Notes: generated by a model from the sequence alone, not told the origin. Counted from the first letter of the stretch, positions 36,476 through 48,175 are shown. The stretch: DNA of 64,000 nucleotides from Strongylocentrotus purpuratus (GCF_000002235.5 NW_022145605.1:35680579-35744578), one strand, 5' to 3'. Program-made: numbers and translations.

Positions 36476-38302
36476 TGAGTGAATATGTTGTATGCTGAAC
36501 AACCTCTTTCATCATCATTATTCCCCGTTCATTATTTCTACGAACTCACGCGTTCTACAATGTTCTTTTTCTGTACATAATGGGTATACCACAGAATACC
36601 AATCTCCGCGTTGTAGATTAAAAACACCCATTCCGTGATCTATATCACCCAGGCTCGCTTTATGCCGAGATATTAAAACTGATAGAAAAATAGGGGGCTG
36701 CATCTTTCTTCATAAGTTCCAGATCGACGTTTTAACACGGAATGGGCACTGACGTCATACATCTAACGAGCGTTATCAATCTGTTGGAGGAGACGTAATT
36801 GAGAGGGAAAACCCACCAAGGCGAAACACGAACAGCGTACTGGGATATGACAGTCCAACAAGCTAATACTTGGTTAAGGGGAGAGAGGGGGTGAGAGATA
36901 AGGGTGAGGACGGCGGACCACTGGGAAACTGCCCCTCTCTTCCTTAGAAGGACAATGAGAAAGAAAGTAGGAATTGATAAAGGCTAATACAACTCAACTC
37001 TATTAACGATCAAGTCGCTCCAAGATTCCTTTAAAATGTACCGATCACCAGAATATGTTGTTGCTCTTGATGACTGTAAGGGGTTCCATGTAGCTATACT
37101 GTATTCAAAAGATGAGCTTCAAATATGAATTTAACCAAGAGATAGGGGTCCATTGCAATCTAAATGAATTCTCAGACAACAGTAAAAGGTCCTGTTGACA
37201 TGAGTAGAATAGTTAACGCACGCATACGCACTCGTATAGAACGAAAAACCAAGTCCGACTTGGGTTCCGTGCGAGCCCTTTATTCGCTGGTTTTTATGTT
37301 ATCATTTATTTTCTTCATATTCTTTTACCGTCTACCAATAGAATATTGTTTTCCTGAGATTGACTTTATACATTCTGGTTAAACATTTTGTTTTCTTCAG
37401 GTGATTGGTACACTTTAAAGCTTTTGCGAAGGCGCTCCATTTATTGTCCGTTGTGCAGGATGTGTCGTTCTAGTGACGTATAGGAAATACATCAACGAGT
37501 GGCTTGGTCTTATACCAAGCGCACACAAAATGGTGTTCATATAAGAATGATATCGAAATTAAAACAAACATTGTCTTCGTAATGTAGGTTCTAAATAATG
37601 ATCAGAATAACAATAACCGGAATGTTAGTGCAATTAAGCCTTCTATTCAGAAGAAAAAGGCCGATTCGGCATCAAATCAGATGCTATTGCATTCTTCTAA
37701 AATCGGATCGTAGTCAGATCGTGTAGTGTGCTCTAGGCCTGTGACGCACCATCTTATAAAGACATCGTACACACACAAAACAAAAATTGGTTGAAAATAA
37801 ACATTCAGGTAAATTTAAGCATATGGGCTACAAATGTCTTCATAGGGTCAATTTACGCATCAAATAATGCAAACGAAATTATGCCTCGTGTACAACGGGC
37901 ATTACAGAGAGCGCGCTATGCAGAAGGTCCATCAAATGGGACACCAGCAGAAATCTTAAAAAGCACCTACATGCTAATTTTAATTCTCTGTCCCATTGAT
38001 AATGTTGAGAACCAATCTGAATGTATGTAGCCGCATTGCCTATGTGTTATTGTTCAAGCGCGTGCACATTTTCCAACCCTGTAATTTCCTCTGCAACCAG
38101 GTCGAGTCATTTAGCCCAGTGATGCACGACCTTTTATCAATAACAAACTCCGTCGTAACCTAGAATGCGTACCTACATTTTCACTTACTTGTCCAATTTG
38201 ATGTCCAATTTACTTTATAATTGCTTTCTATTTCAGCCATCTCATGGCTAATTGACTCCTTAATCATTGTCATTAACATACACAAATTGTCTAATGTGCA
38301 AC
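36476..38302. other. Unannotated sequence
   Basis: Small open frames only, for example 37164-37382 and 37791-38030, with no recognisable domain. Confidence 0.35.
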
Positions 38303-38345
38303 ATAATGATGTAATATAATGTAATGTAATGTAATGATGTAATAT
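38303..38345. repeat. (TAATG)n microsatellite
   Basis: Imperfect ATGTAAT units. Confidence 0.8.
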
Positions 38346-38760
38346 GGTAAGGATAATCTAATAATTCATCCTTAGCTTCATCAAGAAACAAACGGGATGG
38401 AATGTACATTATGTTTGTTGGGTCGTCGATATATTGGGTTATTCAAAGGTCAATGCAATGTTACGTCTTTATTTACATTTCATCCATTACTAGATTCAAC
38501 ATGATTGGAAACATGTCTATTTATCATTTTGAAGGATAGCGTATGTAATTACTTGAAAATGTTGAATTATCACCGTTGTGTGTCAAGAGATGTCGTAAAG
38601 AGTAACTTTTACTATTCTGTGATTTTTTTTTGTTAAAATACGACAAAATCATATTCCAAACAAATTAATGTAATGACTGCATGCATGGTAAATTGATTGT
38701 AATTGGCAAAATATTGGAATCTTCCCCCAAAGAATTGTTTACAGTCTAATATCTCCTAAT

Positions 38761-38761
38761 A

Positions 38762-38808
<47 letters not shown>

Positions 38809-38982
38809 TTGTACAATTATAACAACTTGGTAAAGACGTAATGTACCTCAAAAATTCGTGGGCTCATACAAAATGTTGGATTTAAAGCATGAACTCTCCT
38901 CTTTATCATTTACTGCGTGATTATATTCAAATACATTTGAATATAAATATATATATGACATAATGTATAATATTGATCTATT

Positions 38983-39016
<34 letters not shown>

Positions 39017-39190
39017 TTTCCCTCTCTTTATCTCTTTCACACTCTGGCTTGCTAGCTATTCCTCTCACTTTTCTTTTGTATCTCTCTTTTCCCCTCCTTT
39101 CATGATTCTCATTCATTCGCATACTTCCCTTTCTCCCCTCCCCCTCCCACCTCTCTCTCTCTCTCTCTCTCTATCGCGTCCTTCACCTCT
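38761..39190. repeat. (CT)n tracts
   Basis: CT runs at 38761-38811 and 38986-39011 and a pyrimidine-rich block to about 39190, with AT-rich sequence between the first two. Confidence 0.95.
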
Positions 39191-39639
39191 CTCTTTAACC
39201 ACTTTTTCTCTGCGGGGGTTGAGCACCATTCAAACCCCCAGTATTGTTACCAAAGAAGAGGAAGATCACATCACAGAAAGGGGAAATTGTCTTGTTATCA
39301 AGGTTAATGCACAATGACCCTTTTTACCAAAGCATTTCATTGACAAAATAATTAATTACATCATCTCTCCTCAAACTGAGCTCTAGATGGAGAGAGGGGT
39401 GCTCACATATCGTTATTGGCGCTGCCGATGACGACAGAAGACACATAATGCCACTTGACGATTTTCTGATCAAACTCGTAATGATTGATAACAAGTTGCT
39501 ACCATTTATGATGGATATAGCCACACCAGTATTGATACTAGTCTTCCTGCATCCGGGCTCTGTAATCATCATAACCCTAGAATGACCAGATACTCCAGTA
39601 GGCTTAATACAATTGGCTCGAAAGGGACACATGAGAGCA

Positions 39640-39735
39640 AACACGTTGTCCAAGGATGAAAGGCCCGAGTAAGGATCGAACCCGTGATCTCTCGTATAAA
39701 AGTCCAAAACCTTCACCAATTACCACAGCACTCCT
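39640..39735 (-). mobile_element. tRNA-derived SINE head, cut by foldback insertion
   Basis: On the minus strand the head reads GGAGTGCTGTGGTAATTGG (A box region) and, about 45 bases on, GGGTTCGATCC, a good B box at 39673-39683. T-arm pairing is poor, so it is a SINE head, not a tRNA gene. The body probably runs leftward to about 39330. Its first bases coincide with the left target duplication of the foldback beginning at 39737, so the foldback landed at the 5' edge of this SINE. Confidence 0.6.
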
Positions 39736-40328
39736 ATATGGCACGCCTTTAGGGAAACAAATAAATATATGCGACACTTTCAAAAAATATATTTCACTCA
39801 AATGTATATATTCGACACTTTCAGAAAATATTTGACAAGTTTTATTTGACAAGAATTTTATTCGACATAAATTTCATTCGACACATTGTTTGTCACAAAT
39901 TGTATTTGTCAACAAATTTATTTGACAAAAATTTTATTCGACAAAAATTTTATTCGACACAAATTTCATTCGACACAAATTTCATTCGACAAAAATTTTA
40001 TTCGACAAAAATTTTATTCGACACAAATTTCATTCGACAACAATTTAGTTCGACAAAATCTTATTTGGCACATTTTGTTTTGTTCTACAAAAATATTATT
40101 CCAAGGAATTATTTTACTTTTTACTCAACAATAAAGGTATTCAATGAAAAAGATGTATTCAACAAAGGAGCTATTCGGCGTTCCATACATAATGCATGCC
40201 ACGAAATTTCATTCGACACAAATTTCATTCGACACAAATTTTATTCGACACAAATTTTATTCAACCAGAATACATGCGATACTTTACACAACCATCTGAA
40301 CCGTCATGACCGTGCAGCGCGCAACAGG

Positions 40329-40506
40329 TAGTCTGCAAGCACAGACCCTAATTTAACACTTTATTACAAAATAATTGTGCCTCGAGAGAAGCCTAGCCCA
40401 GCTACCTACTGGTTGTGTCAGGAGCAGGTATAGTACATGGCCTATAGTAGTCTTATAGTGCAGACTCTCTTTTAAGACTGACCAGGGTTTGTGCCTGCAA
40501 ACTACA
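40329..40506. mobile_element. Nested 178 bp TIR element in the foldback left arm
   Basis: TAGTCTGCAAGCACAGACCCT at the left matches the inverted right end TAGTTTGCAGGCACAAACCCT. CAACAGG is found directly outside both ends (40322-40328, 40507-40513). The mirrored right arm of the foldback has this site uninterrupted (inverse of GCGCAACAGGCGCG), proving an insertion after the arms existed. A related copy lies at 57124-57331. The 7-8 bp duplication is compatible with a hAT-type MITE. Confidence 0.85.
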
Positions 40507-40714
40507 CAACAGGCGCGTTTACGGTACGAAGACTAGGAAGGCCTATAGCCTCTGGTCGGACCAAGGAGTGTAGTAACTCCTTGGTCGGACCCACGCACCG
40601 GCATGTATATGGCACCCCCCCCCCCCCGTCTTTGATATTTTCTCCCTCTTCTTTCTTATTGGTACCACCTCATCATTTGACTTTATATTTACCTTTGATT
40701 GTATAATGTGTTAT

Positions 40715-40885
40715 TATTATAAGGGGGGGTAGTCCTCGACTACCCTTTCTACCTTTGCTGATTTGTTTCTATTTCAAACATAAATTGGAGTCGTTTTATT
40801 GCATGTATGTATTTGATTTTATGTATTTTCCTATGTTTGGCATTTGTGGAGAAATACATTGAATTGCATTGAAGTTCAATGGCCT
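40715..40885 (+). mobile_element. LINE-like 3' tail inside the foldback core
   Basis: A GGGGGGGTAGTCCTCGACTA segment is followed by a T-rich stretch and TTTGTGGAGAAATACATTG, ending in the short repeat AATTGCATTGAA. This is the style of a CR1/L2-type LINE 3' end with a TTGAA-like tail. No coding part is present. C runs of 11-13 bases flank it in the core (about 40615-40627 and 41098-41111). Confidence 0.45.
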
Positions 40886-42329
40886 GCTTTCAAAAGAGTA
40901 TGTATAATATGTATGAGTATATTACCTACTTTATTAATTATTAACAGTGGGTAGGATTGTTTGCATGAGGATGATGAGAAGAGGGAGGGCATAGTGATGT
41001 AGACTGGAATTGAATGGATAGGGGATAGTGGTGGTGGTGGGGGTGGCGTTATTGGAATATAAAGGAGTGTATAATAGTACTTCGTTTCCACGTACCTCCC
41101 CCCCCCCCCCCATCCACTAGCTCTTTACCCGGGGTGACTACATCAGTGTGCCCACACCTTCATTTGTATCACCCTAAAACAATCTATATAGTAAATGAAC
41201 AAAGTAGGTAATAGCCACTAATTTGTAGTATTGTACCCCCTTAACGCCCCCCCCCCCCAACAAGCCCCTAACCATCCAGGCTACATGACGTTGCCCTCCC
41301 TCTTCTCATCTCTCATCACCCTCAAACAATCCAAACCCACTGTTCATTGACCAGAGGCTATAGGCCGCGACGTGGATCTATAGTCTTCGTATCGTAAACG
41401 CGCCTGTTGCGCGGGTGTGCACGGTGCAGGTTTAGTTGTGTGAAGTATCGCATGTATTCTGGTTGAATAAAATTTGTGTCGAATGAAATTTGTGTCGAAT
41501 GAAATTTTTGTCGAATAAAATTTTTGTTGAATAAAATTTGTGTCGAATGAAATTTGTGTCGAATGAAATTTGTGTCGAAGACGAATGAAATTTGTGTCGA
41601 ATGAAATTTTGTCAAATAAAATTTTTGTCGAATAAATTTTTTGTCGAATGAAATTTGTGTCGAATAAAATTTGTGTCGAATAAAATTTGTGTCGAATGAA
41701 ATTTTTGTCGAATAAAATTTTTGTTGAATAAAATTTGTGTCGAATGAAATTTGTGTCGAATGAAATTTGTGTCGAAGACGAATGAAATTTGTGTCGAATG
41801 AAATTTTGTCAAATAAATTTTTGTTGACAAATACAATTTTTGACGAACAATGTGTCGAATGAAATTTATGTCAAATAAAATTCTTGTCAAATAAAACTTG
41901 TCAAATATTTTTTGAAAGTGTCGCATATATTTATTTGTTTCCCTAAAGGCGTGCCATACTCCTACATTGATTTATAAACGGTTATAATTATCAGTGTGAC
42001 TGGCCGTAAACCGCAGGAGAACATTTTGAGAGGACATTACCACCATCCAACGTTCCTTTCTATAATCCATCAGGAGTTAAAATTAGCTTGCTTCTATTTC
42101 GGCACCAGAGCGTATGACATCCAGTCATTGAGAAAGATAGATACTCCCAGCTGCGAGAACTAAGGACATTTAAATTTAGATTCGTTGTATAGAGCACAAC
42201 TAATCTAAAATCTTCGTTGAGTAGTGAATACCGAATATTTGAGGCTGAAACTGATATTGATCAAAATTAAAATTTAGCAAAGTGTACGAGGGATGCTTTT
42301 TGGTTTATTATCAATATTGAATTTATTTA

Positions 42330-42535
42330 AAGGCTTAATAATGATAATAATATTCGGTTCTTGTATAGCGCATATTATATCGTCCCTATGCGCTACCAAA
42401 GAGCTTTGGAAATGATTACCCTTAGCTTTAGCCCCAGCAGCTGTTTTCAGCGCACAGTGCATTTCAAGGAATAATCCTTCTTGTCATCAACAGTCTGGTG
42501 ACATATCCACTCGACCACGACACCTCTCAAACATC
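42330..42535 (-). mobile_element. tRNA-derived SINE
   Basis: On the minus strand the copy begins with GTGTCGTGGTCGAGTGGATA (A box region), followed by CACCAGACTGTTGATGACAAG. The B box region is missing or decayed. The body contains GCACTGTGCGCTGAAAACAG and TTTCCAAAGCTCTTTGGTAG. It ends with ATATGCGCTATACAAGAACC and an ATTATTATCATTATTA tail. The GCGCTATACAAG tail is shared in type with the SINE at 10.3 kb and the fragment at 43.6 kb. Confidence 0.7.
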
Positions 42536-42741
42536 TTTTTGCTGTGAATGAAGAAAAACATGTAAGCCTTTTCTAATATGTTTGCTTACATTTTTGTTAA
42601 ACTTTATCTAAAGCAAAGTTGATTTATTTAAACATTTTTTGTTAAAGATCGTTAATCTTCCAATGCTTTGCCGGTCATATCATCTTATTTTATAGAGTTT
42701 TTATTAATAATAATGGACCATTTCCAACCGAACGTGATATA

Positions 42742-43345
42742 ATACGTTTATATCTTCAGTAGACGAGTCAGTGTTAACACGTCGTGTTAAGATCAAGCTT
42801 GTATCACAAAACCTTATACGTTCATATCTTCAGTAGACGAGTCAATGTGAACACGTCGTATTAAGATCAAGCTTGTATCACAATCCCTTATACGTTCATA
42901 TCTTCAGTAGACGAGTCAGTGTTAACACGTCGTGTTAAGATCAAGCTTGTATCACAAAACCTTATACGTTCATATCTTCAGTAGACGAGTCAGTGTTTAC
43001 ACGTCGTATTAAGATCAAGCTTGTATCACAAACCTTATACGTTCATATCTTCAGTAGACGAGTCAGTGTTAACACGTCGTATTAAGATCAAGCTTGTATC
43101 ACAAAACCTTATACGTTCATATCTTCAGTAGACGAGTCAGTGTTTACACGTCGTATTAAGATCAAGCTTGTATCACAAACCCTTATACGTTCATATCTTC
43201 AGTAGACGAGTCAGTGTTAACACGTCGTATTAAGATCAAGCTTGTATCACAAAACCTTATACGTTCATATCTTCAGTAGATGAGTCAGTGTAAACACGTC
43301 GTGTTAAGATCAAGCTTGTATCACAAACCCTACTACGTTCATATA
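42742..43345. repeat. Satellite array, eight copies of a 73-74 bp unit
   Basis: CAGTAGACGAGTCA starts at 42758, 42831, 42905, 42979, 43052, 43126, 43200 and 43274, a regular 73-74 bp period (the last copy has GATGAG). Each unit carries ACACGTCGTGTTAAGATC or ACACGTCGTATTAAGATC, then AAGCTTGTATCACAAA and TACGTTCATATCTTCAG. Units are more than 90% alike, so the array is young or homogenised. GT/AT alternation inside the near-palindrome marks unit subtypes. Confidence 0.95.
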
Positions 43346-43619
43346 CATTATCTTATTCATGTGGGGGTGGGTGGATGTCGGTGGCCAGGTGCGTGAGTGT
43401 GTCCGTGTTTGTCTTTATTAGAGACATAAAGTAAATAAACATGTAGCTTCTTCTCACTAAGAATATGTCTTGATGAAACAAACAGTCAAAGTTTGGGTAG
43501 CGTAATTTAGTAATCTATTCAAATCAACCTGTAGAATCTATGAAAGATTAATCTGTTGAAATTGGTCAATGCTAGATATCTTCAGAACACAAGATTACTT
43601 CGAATCACCGCTGCAATAG

Positions 43620-43686
43620 TTTATATGTATGTTTATACCTTGTATAATGCGCTATAGAAATATAATTTATTATTATTATTATTATG
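43620..43686 (+). mobile_element. SINE/LINE 3' tail fragment
   Basis: TATAATGCGCTATAGAAATA is followed by TAATTTATTATTATTATTATT. This is the GCGCTATA..(TTA)n tail seen on the other SINEs, here without a visible head. Confidence 0.55.
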
Positions 43687-43689
43687 TTA

Positions 43690-44506
43690 TATGTTATATT
43701 TGTATTTGACCGGGATGAAAACCCCTAAGAGGAAACGGCGAGAAAGAGAGCAAAACAAAAAATCACTTAGAGACCATTCAAGCCAATATTGACGTGCTAA
43801 ATCTGTCTGTTCATGCATTTTGTGTCAAAATTTGGACACCGGATCGAGCGGAATTGATAAGATCACACGTACCGGCTCATCTCGGGCCACTTTTTATCTC
43901 AGGTCCGCTGGAGCGATTCACCCGCCTCCATGCTTCGCCGGCAATGCATATAAAGCGATGCTGTTCCATAGTAGACCTACGTCCACTCTCGCAGTCATAC
44001 TTCATGATTTTCTCTTTTGGCCAAATATGCGCCCAAATCAGTGCAATAGAACAGTTGACCCTTTGAACATTATAGCACAGACATATTACACAGAAGTAAT
44101 AGTAGTGATTGGTGCTTTTTCAGTCGCGCTATCGACAGTCAATAAAATGTTGTCAGTACGTATCGCCCATGCCTTTGTTCGTATGTCCACATTTTTTATT
44201 GCATAATAATTATGTACCGTCGCCAAGAGGTGCATGTGCATGTGCACGGAACGGTAAAGGGTCCTATTTTCTTCAAATGTAAGAGAATTATAATAGAAAT
44301 TCATAGACGTATACAAGTATTTTTCTCTTTATAGTGTATCATAATTCATATCATATACTCCTTACTTACAATCATAATTTGTTGCGTGTCTTGACATATA
44401 GTTGCATACTAAAATGATTTCATATTGTAAATTTGTGGCTATCTTGTAAGTTCAAATATCAATATCCATTTTTGTTCATTCAATATTTTGTACATATTCC
44501 CATAGA
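43690..44506. other. Unannotated, locally GC-richer
   Basis: Positions about 43840-43990 are richer in GC than the surroundings, and two overlapping frames are open (43794-44066 and 43820-44206). Neither shows a known domain or splice context. Confidence 0.35.
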
Positions 44507-44650
44507 CAGTGGTAGATTCGGGGCGAATCGGCAGCCCCCCCCCCTAAAAAGGGGAAAGGAGAGAACGACGAAATAAAACATTGAGAAAAGAAAGAGAAAT
44601 GGTAAAATGAAAGAAGAGAGAAAAAGGAACGGAATAGAGAAAGAGAGAGA

Positions 44651-44685
<35 letters not shown>

Positions 44686-44885
44686 CATGGAGACCCCATC
44701 CCGATGCTAGCAATTCGTAATGCGTAGATAAATGTGTGAATCACCTGCGGATCGGGGAGAGGGCAAAAAGGATTCTACGCCTTTTTTGGCGGCCAACAAA
44801 GGCATGAGGAAGAACAAAAAGATAAGAAATAAAAAAAAAAGAATTTAAAAGAGTAATAGATATATATATATATAGATAGGAAAAT

Positions 44886-44919
<34 letters not shown>

Positions 44920-44922
44920 AGG
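44507..44922. mobile_element. CAGTGGCG-type remnants with GA tracts
   Basis: CAGTGGTAGATTCGGGG at 44507 and CCTGCGGATCGGGG near 44743 look like two left ends of the same family. Each is followed by purine-rich sequence and a GA run (44630-44686 and 44880-44922), with GATA and (TA)n patches. Clear right ends are not visible, so these are fragments. Confidence 0.45.
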
Positions 44923-45603
44923 GGTGGAGGGGGAGAAGTAAAAAAATAACTTTTATGAAAATGTAAGGGGATGTGTGAATTTCAAGGAGAAAATTTGAAT
45001 TTCTATTACTCGCAACGGCCATTTCGAACGTTTAAAAAAAAACTCAAGAGCATTTGATTTGATAAGGTTTTATTCGAATATTCAACAATACAGCTGGAGG
45101 CTTATGCAAGTGAATTTACAAGGTAAAAATAATTCCATAGACATATACATATAATTATATGCTTTAACACTTTTAAATGAATCCAGATATAAACAATACA
45201 TAGTACATAAATCATAAATAATGAAAACAATAATAATATTGAGTTCGGTTTGCATACTTGGATATGAAATAAATAGAAAATCAAAGGATATAAGATCAGA
45301 TTTACAGTTTGAGAGTCGGTGCAGGACATCTTGATAATGTATTAAGAGAAAAATTATTATTGATCATTAAAAAATTGAAACTAAATGATTAAACTGTAAC
45401 ATTTACATGAAGTATATATAAAAAATAAATCGATAAAATACAATTATTAAATATTGTTAAGTATCATCTCTATGAATACGTGATGTATAACCTGACTTGA
45501 AAATATAAAATTACATTTATTGAAATAACATTTCAGTTGGAGGGCTGCGAAAGATAGAAATAGTTCCACTACACCTAGTTCAAGACAACCATTTGTCCTT
45601 ATG

Positions 45604-45607
45604 AGAG

Positions 45608-45640
<33 letters not shown>
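45604..45640. repeat. (TG)n microsatellite
   Basis: A pure TG run after GAGAGAG. Confidence 0.95.
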
Positions 45641-45641
<1 letters not shown>

Positions 45642-45764
45642 GGAGTACTAATTTTCCATCGAAATAAAGAAATAGGGGCAGTGTAAATTTCAAGTCATAC
45701 AGTGTAAATTAGATTTTGTATCGCTCATGACGGTTATCTTGAGTGTTCTGAATTGCTCAAACTA

Positions 45765-45890
45765 TCTAGCGTCCGGGGGCGTCCGGGGGTCTCCGCACCA
45801 CAGGGGGCCTTTTGGTGGGACCCATCCAGTAACACGTTAGCTTCGCCCCCCCCCCCCCCCCCCATTGGATAATGCTTGATCCGCCGCTGG
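45765..45890. mobile_element. CAGTGGCG-type element fragment
   Basis: The right end, inverted, reads CAGCGGCGGATCAAGCATT, a variant of the terminus at 11490. A C run of about 18 lies just inside it, and GTCCGGGGGCGTCCGGGGG lies to the left. The left TIR is not visible. Confidence 0.5.
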
Positions 45891-48171
45891 TAGCTATGCA
45901 ATTTCATAAAGCAAAATAACCCATACAATGTCCAAACATTAATAGAAATATAAGCCCTCACTTGTAGCAAATTTTCTCGAAATTACACTACATAACTTTT
46001 GTTGTCATCTTTGTCTACCAGGGCTTCAATTTGTCGTTCCTTAACTTGACTTTATAATTGTTCACTGGACACGATACGTTGTAAGAAATTATATTAATAT
46101 TTGGTCAAAAACTCGTTAATTGGTTTCGAAACACTACTCTACTCAGCCATGTAAACAAAGTAGCCACTTTTCTGCCAGGCCAATATATCTCTTCCTTAAA
46201 TCTTCGCTCAATTTAGATTAACCCTTCTTCATCTTTAACCTTCGGCAGACACAATATGATAAGATTTCACGGGGGAAAGAAAAAATGAAAACGTGCTCCC
46301 AAGCATAAATTCCTAGCAAGCACACTCAGCACAAGATTTTGTGGCAGGGGTAAAGGCCAGAGGGATTGCGGAGTTAAAATCGATGTTCCGTGCCCCCAGG
46401 GAGAGCGTGATGCGAGGAGAAGAACGTCTAGGTGACGCCGTGAGCAGATTTCAGGCATTCTTCTTCTTCTTCTTAAAAAATATTGAAGAAAAAAAAAGCA
46501 AAGTGGTAGGAAATGCATGGAAGTTGATTTGTCAGAAGTGAGTTTGATTTTATTTGCCTGGGAACAGAGTAGCCATTAATTTTGTCGAAGGTGATCAGTT
46601 GTCTTTGATGTCTAGGTGATTCAGAATTCACCCCGTAAAAGTCCGGGTGATTGTGGGAATTCGGGATATCGCTTCTTTGAAATTTTAAGTAAATGAATAA
46701 AACTAGAATTTTTTTCTTCCATTGCATTCATAACTGATATAAAATTATATCAAGATCAGTAGCGATGCTAGAGGGGGGGCTTCGTGGCTCAACCTCCCCT
46801 TCAAAACAAATTTTTCTAGGCTCCCATTGTTTGTCTTAATGAAAAATGAATTTATGCAACACATATACATAAAATGAAAGCAAGAATCTGAAGCCCTCAA
46901 ATTCCCCTAAGAATCCTAAGCTTCCCCCCCCCCCCCCCCCCCCATAATTTACAAAAGTATCAAAATGCAACCACGTGTAGACGACATAATTCAGATTGTG
47001 CAGCATAAGAAATGAACCGAAGTAAAAAACAAAAAAAAAAAAAAACAGAGAAATTGACTTACAAACGAAAAGCTTCACGAAGTAGTGTCGTCTAAACAAA
47101 ATAGTCCTAATGAAGTTGAGAAATGATGCAGAGGAGAAACACAAATAAAAGCTATCTATCAATCACCCTGTATAAGTCAAATCACGCATTCCGTCTATCA
47201 TCATGAACAAAGCAATCTCATCGCCTCTTGAAGGACCTTCAATTCCAAAATTGTGAACGTCCACTTAAAAAAGTTTAAAAACAGTAGTAAATCTCGCAAA
47301 ATCATTGATTGTGCCTTAAGACCTTGTTTTAAGATGGAACTGGGTGTGTTTATTCACCCCTACTCACACATGGGAGGGGTCTAATGGCATTTAAATTGCA
47401 AAAGCTTTTTCTCTCAAGTGTTCAACTGGAACAAGAATTTTCTTCAACCGCCCCGAACTCGGTCAAAGATGTAAGAGCAAAATAGCGCAGATAAACGGCC
47501 TTCTGAAATCATTATTCCATTAAAAGCAGACCACGGCCTAGCTTTAGATTTAGAGCAGTCTCGTCTCGTGTTACACACGGACGTGAGGACGTTTCCTAAA
47601 ATGAAAATAACCGCCGGAAACTCATTCGAGTATCGGGATGTTAAGAAAACATAGATTAGTGACGTCACAATAGCTCCAGGGTCAAAGTAAGCGTCAAAAT
47701 GAATGACATGTCTCGCCCACTATTAAAGAATATAAAAAAAATCCTTCAGTAGTTAAAGGCGAAGTATATGATTTATTAACAAAGTGAAACATACAAAAAT
47801 ACAGCCTAACAAATAATTAAAGAAAAAATAATATCGAAATTGAATACTATGATACTAATATCGAACTATATAATATATCAGTTCGAATAAATATTCTACA
47901 AATCACTTTATTTTGAAAATAAGAACATTTAAACAAAAAATGAAAAAAAATAACAGGATCTCTGGCTCCGAGATTTCACAAAACGCTGTTGTTTGCAAGT
48001 TTCAATTTATTTTTTACTATTGTTTTCTATATTCTAATGCAAATTACAAACACAACCTTCAATGGGTAATTTTGAAGGAAAAAAAAGTCATTTTGAATAT
48101 TGTCGTTGGAGAATTCAGGATTGTAGTGCTGCCTACATTGGTAAATTATTGGTTTGACAGAACACATGAAG

Positions 48172-48175
<4 letters not shown>
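45891..48175. other. Unannotated, AT-rich with homopolymers
   Basis: CAGTAGCGATGCTAGAGGGG at 46757 resembles a left end of the CAGTGGCG-type family. A C run of about 19 lies at 46924-46943 and an A run near 47033-47045. No exon recognised. Confidence 0.35.

Larger units (their letters stand above)
39737..41958. mobile_element. TU-like foldback transposon, 2.2 kb
   Basis: The termini TATGGCACGCCTTTAGGG (left) and its inverse (right) extend into about 100 bp of unique TIR. Both arms then carry tandem 16 bp units of the form CGACACAAATTTCATT and CGACAAAAATTTTATT, about 39855-40265 on the left and 41460-41880 on the right in inverse orientation. Arm homology continues inward to about 40562 and 41349 (GCGCGTTTACG, CCTATAGCCTCTGGTC). 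CTCCTA flanks both ends (39731-39736, 41959-41964); shifted by one base the match is 7 of 8, in line with an 8 bp duplication. The ~785 bp core has no transposase. Known sea urchin TU elements have this plan with ~15 bp units. Confidence 0.88.

Noticed and set aside
39673-39735. Functional tRNA gene on the minus strand
   Set aside because: A and B boxes are present but the T-arm stem does not pair, and SINE body sequence follows.
39846-40331. 161-codon frame with 16-residue repeats (FDTNFIRQ), and its counterparts at 41358-41926
   Set aside because: The protein repeat is the direct result of 16 bp units read across 48 bp in the foldback arms.
42742-43345. CRISPR-like array
   Set aside because: The whole 73-74 bp unit repeats without variable spacers, and the setting is animal DNA; it is a satellite.
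43794-44206. Overlapping 90- and 128-codon frames in GC-richer DNA
   Set aside because: No family resemblance, splice sites or codon pattern favouring either frame.
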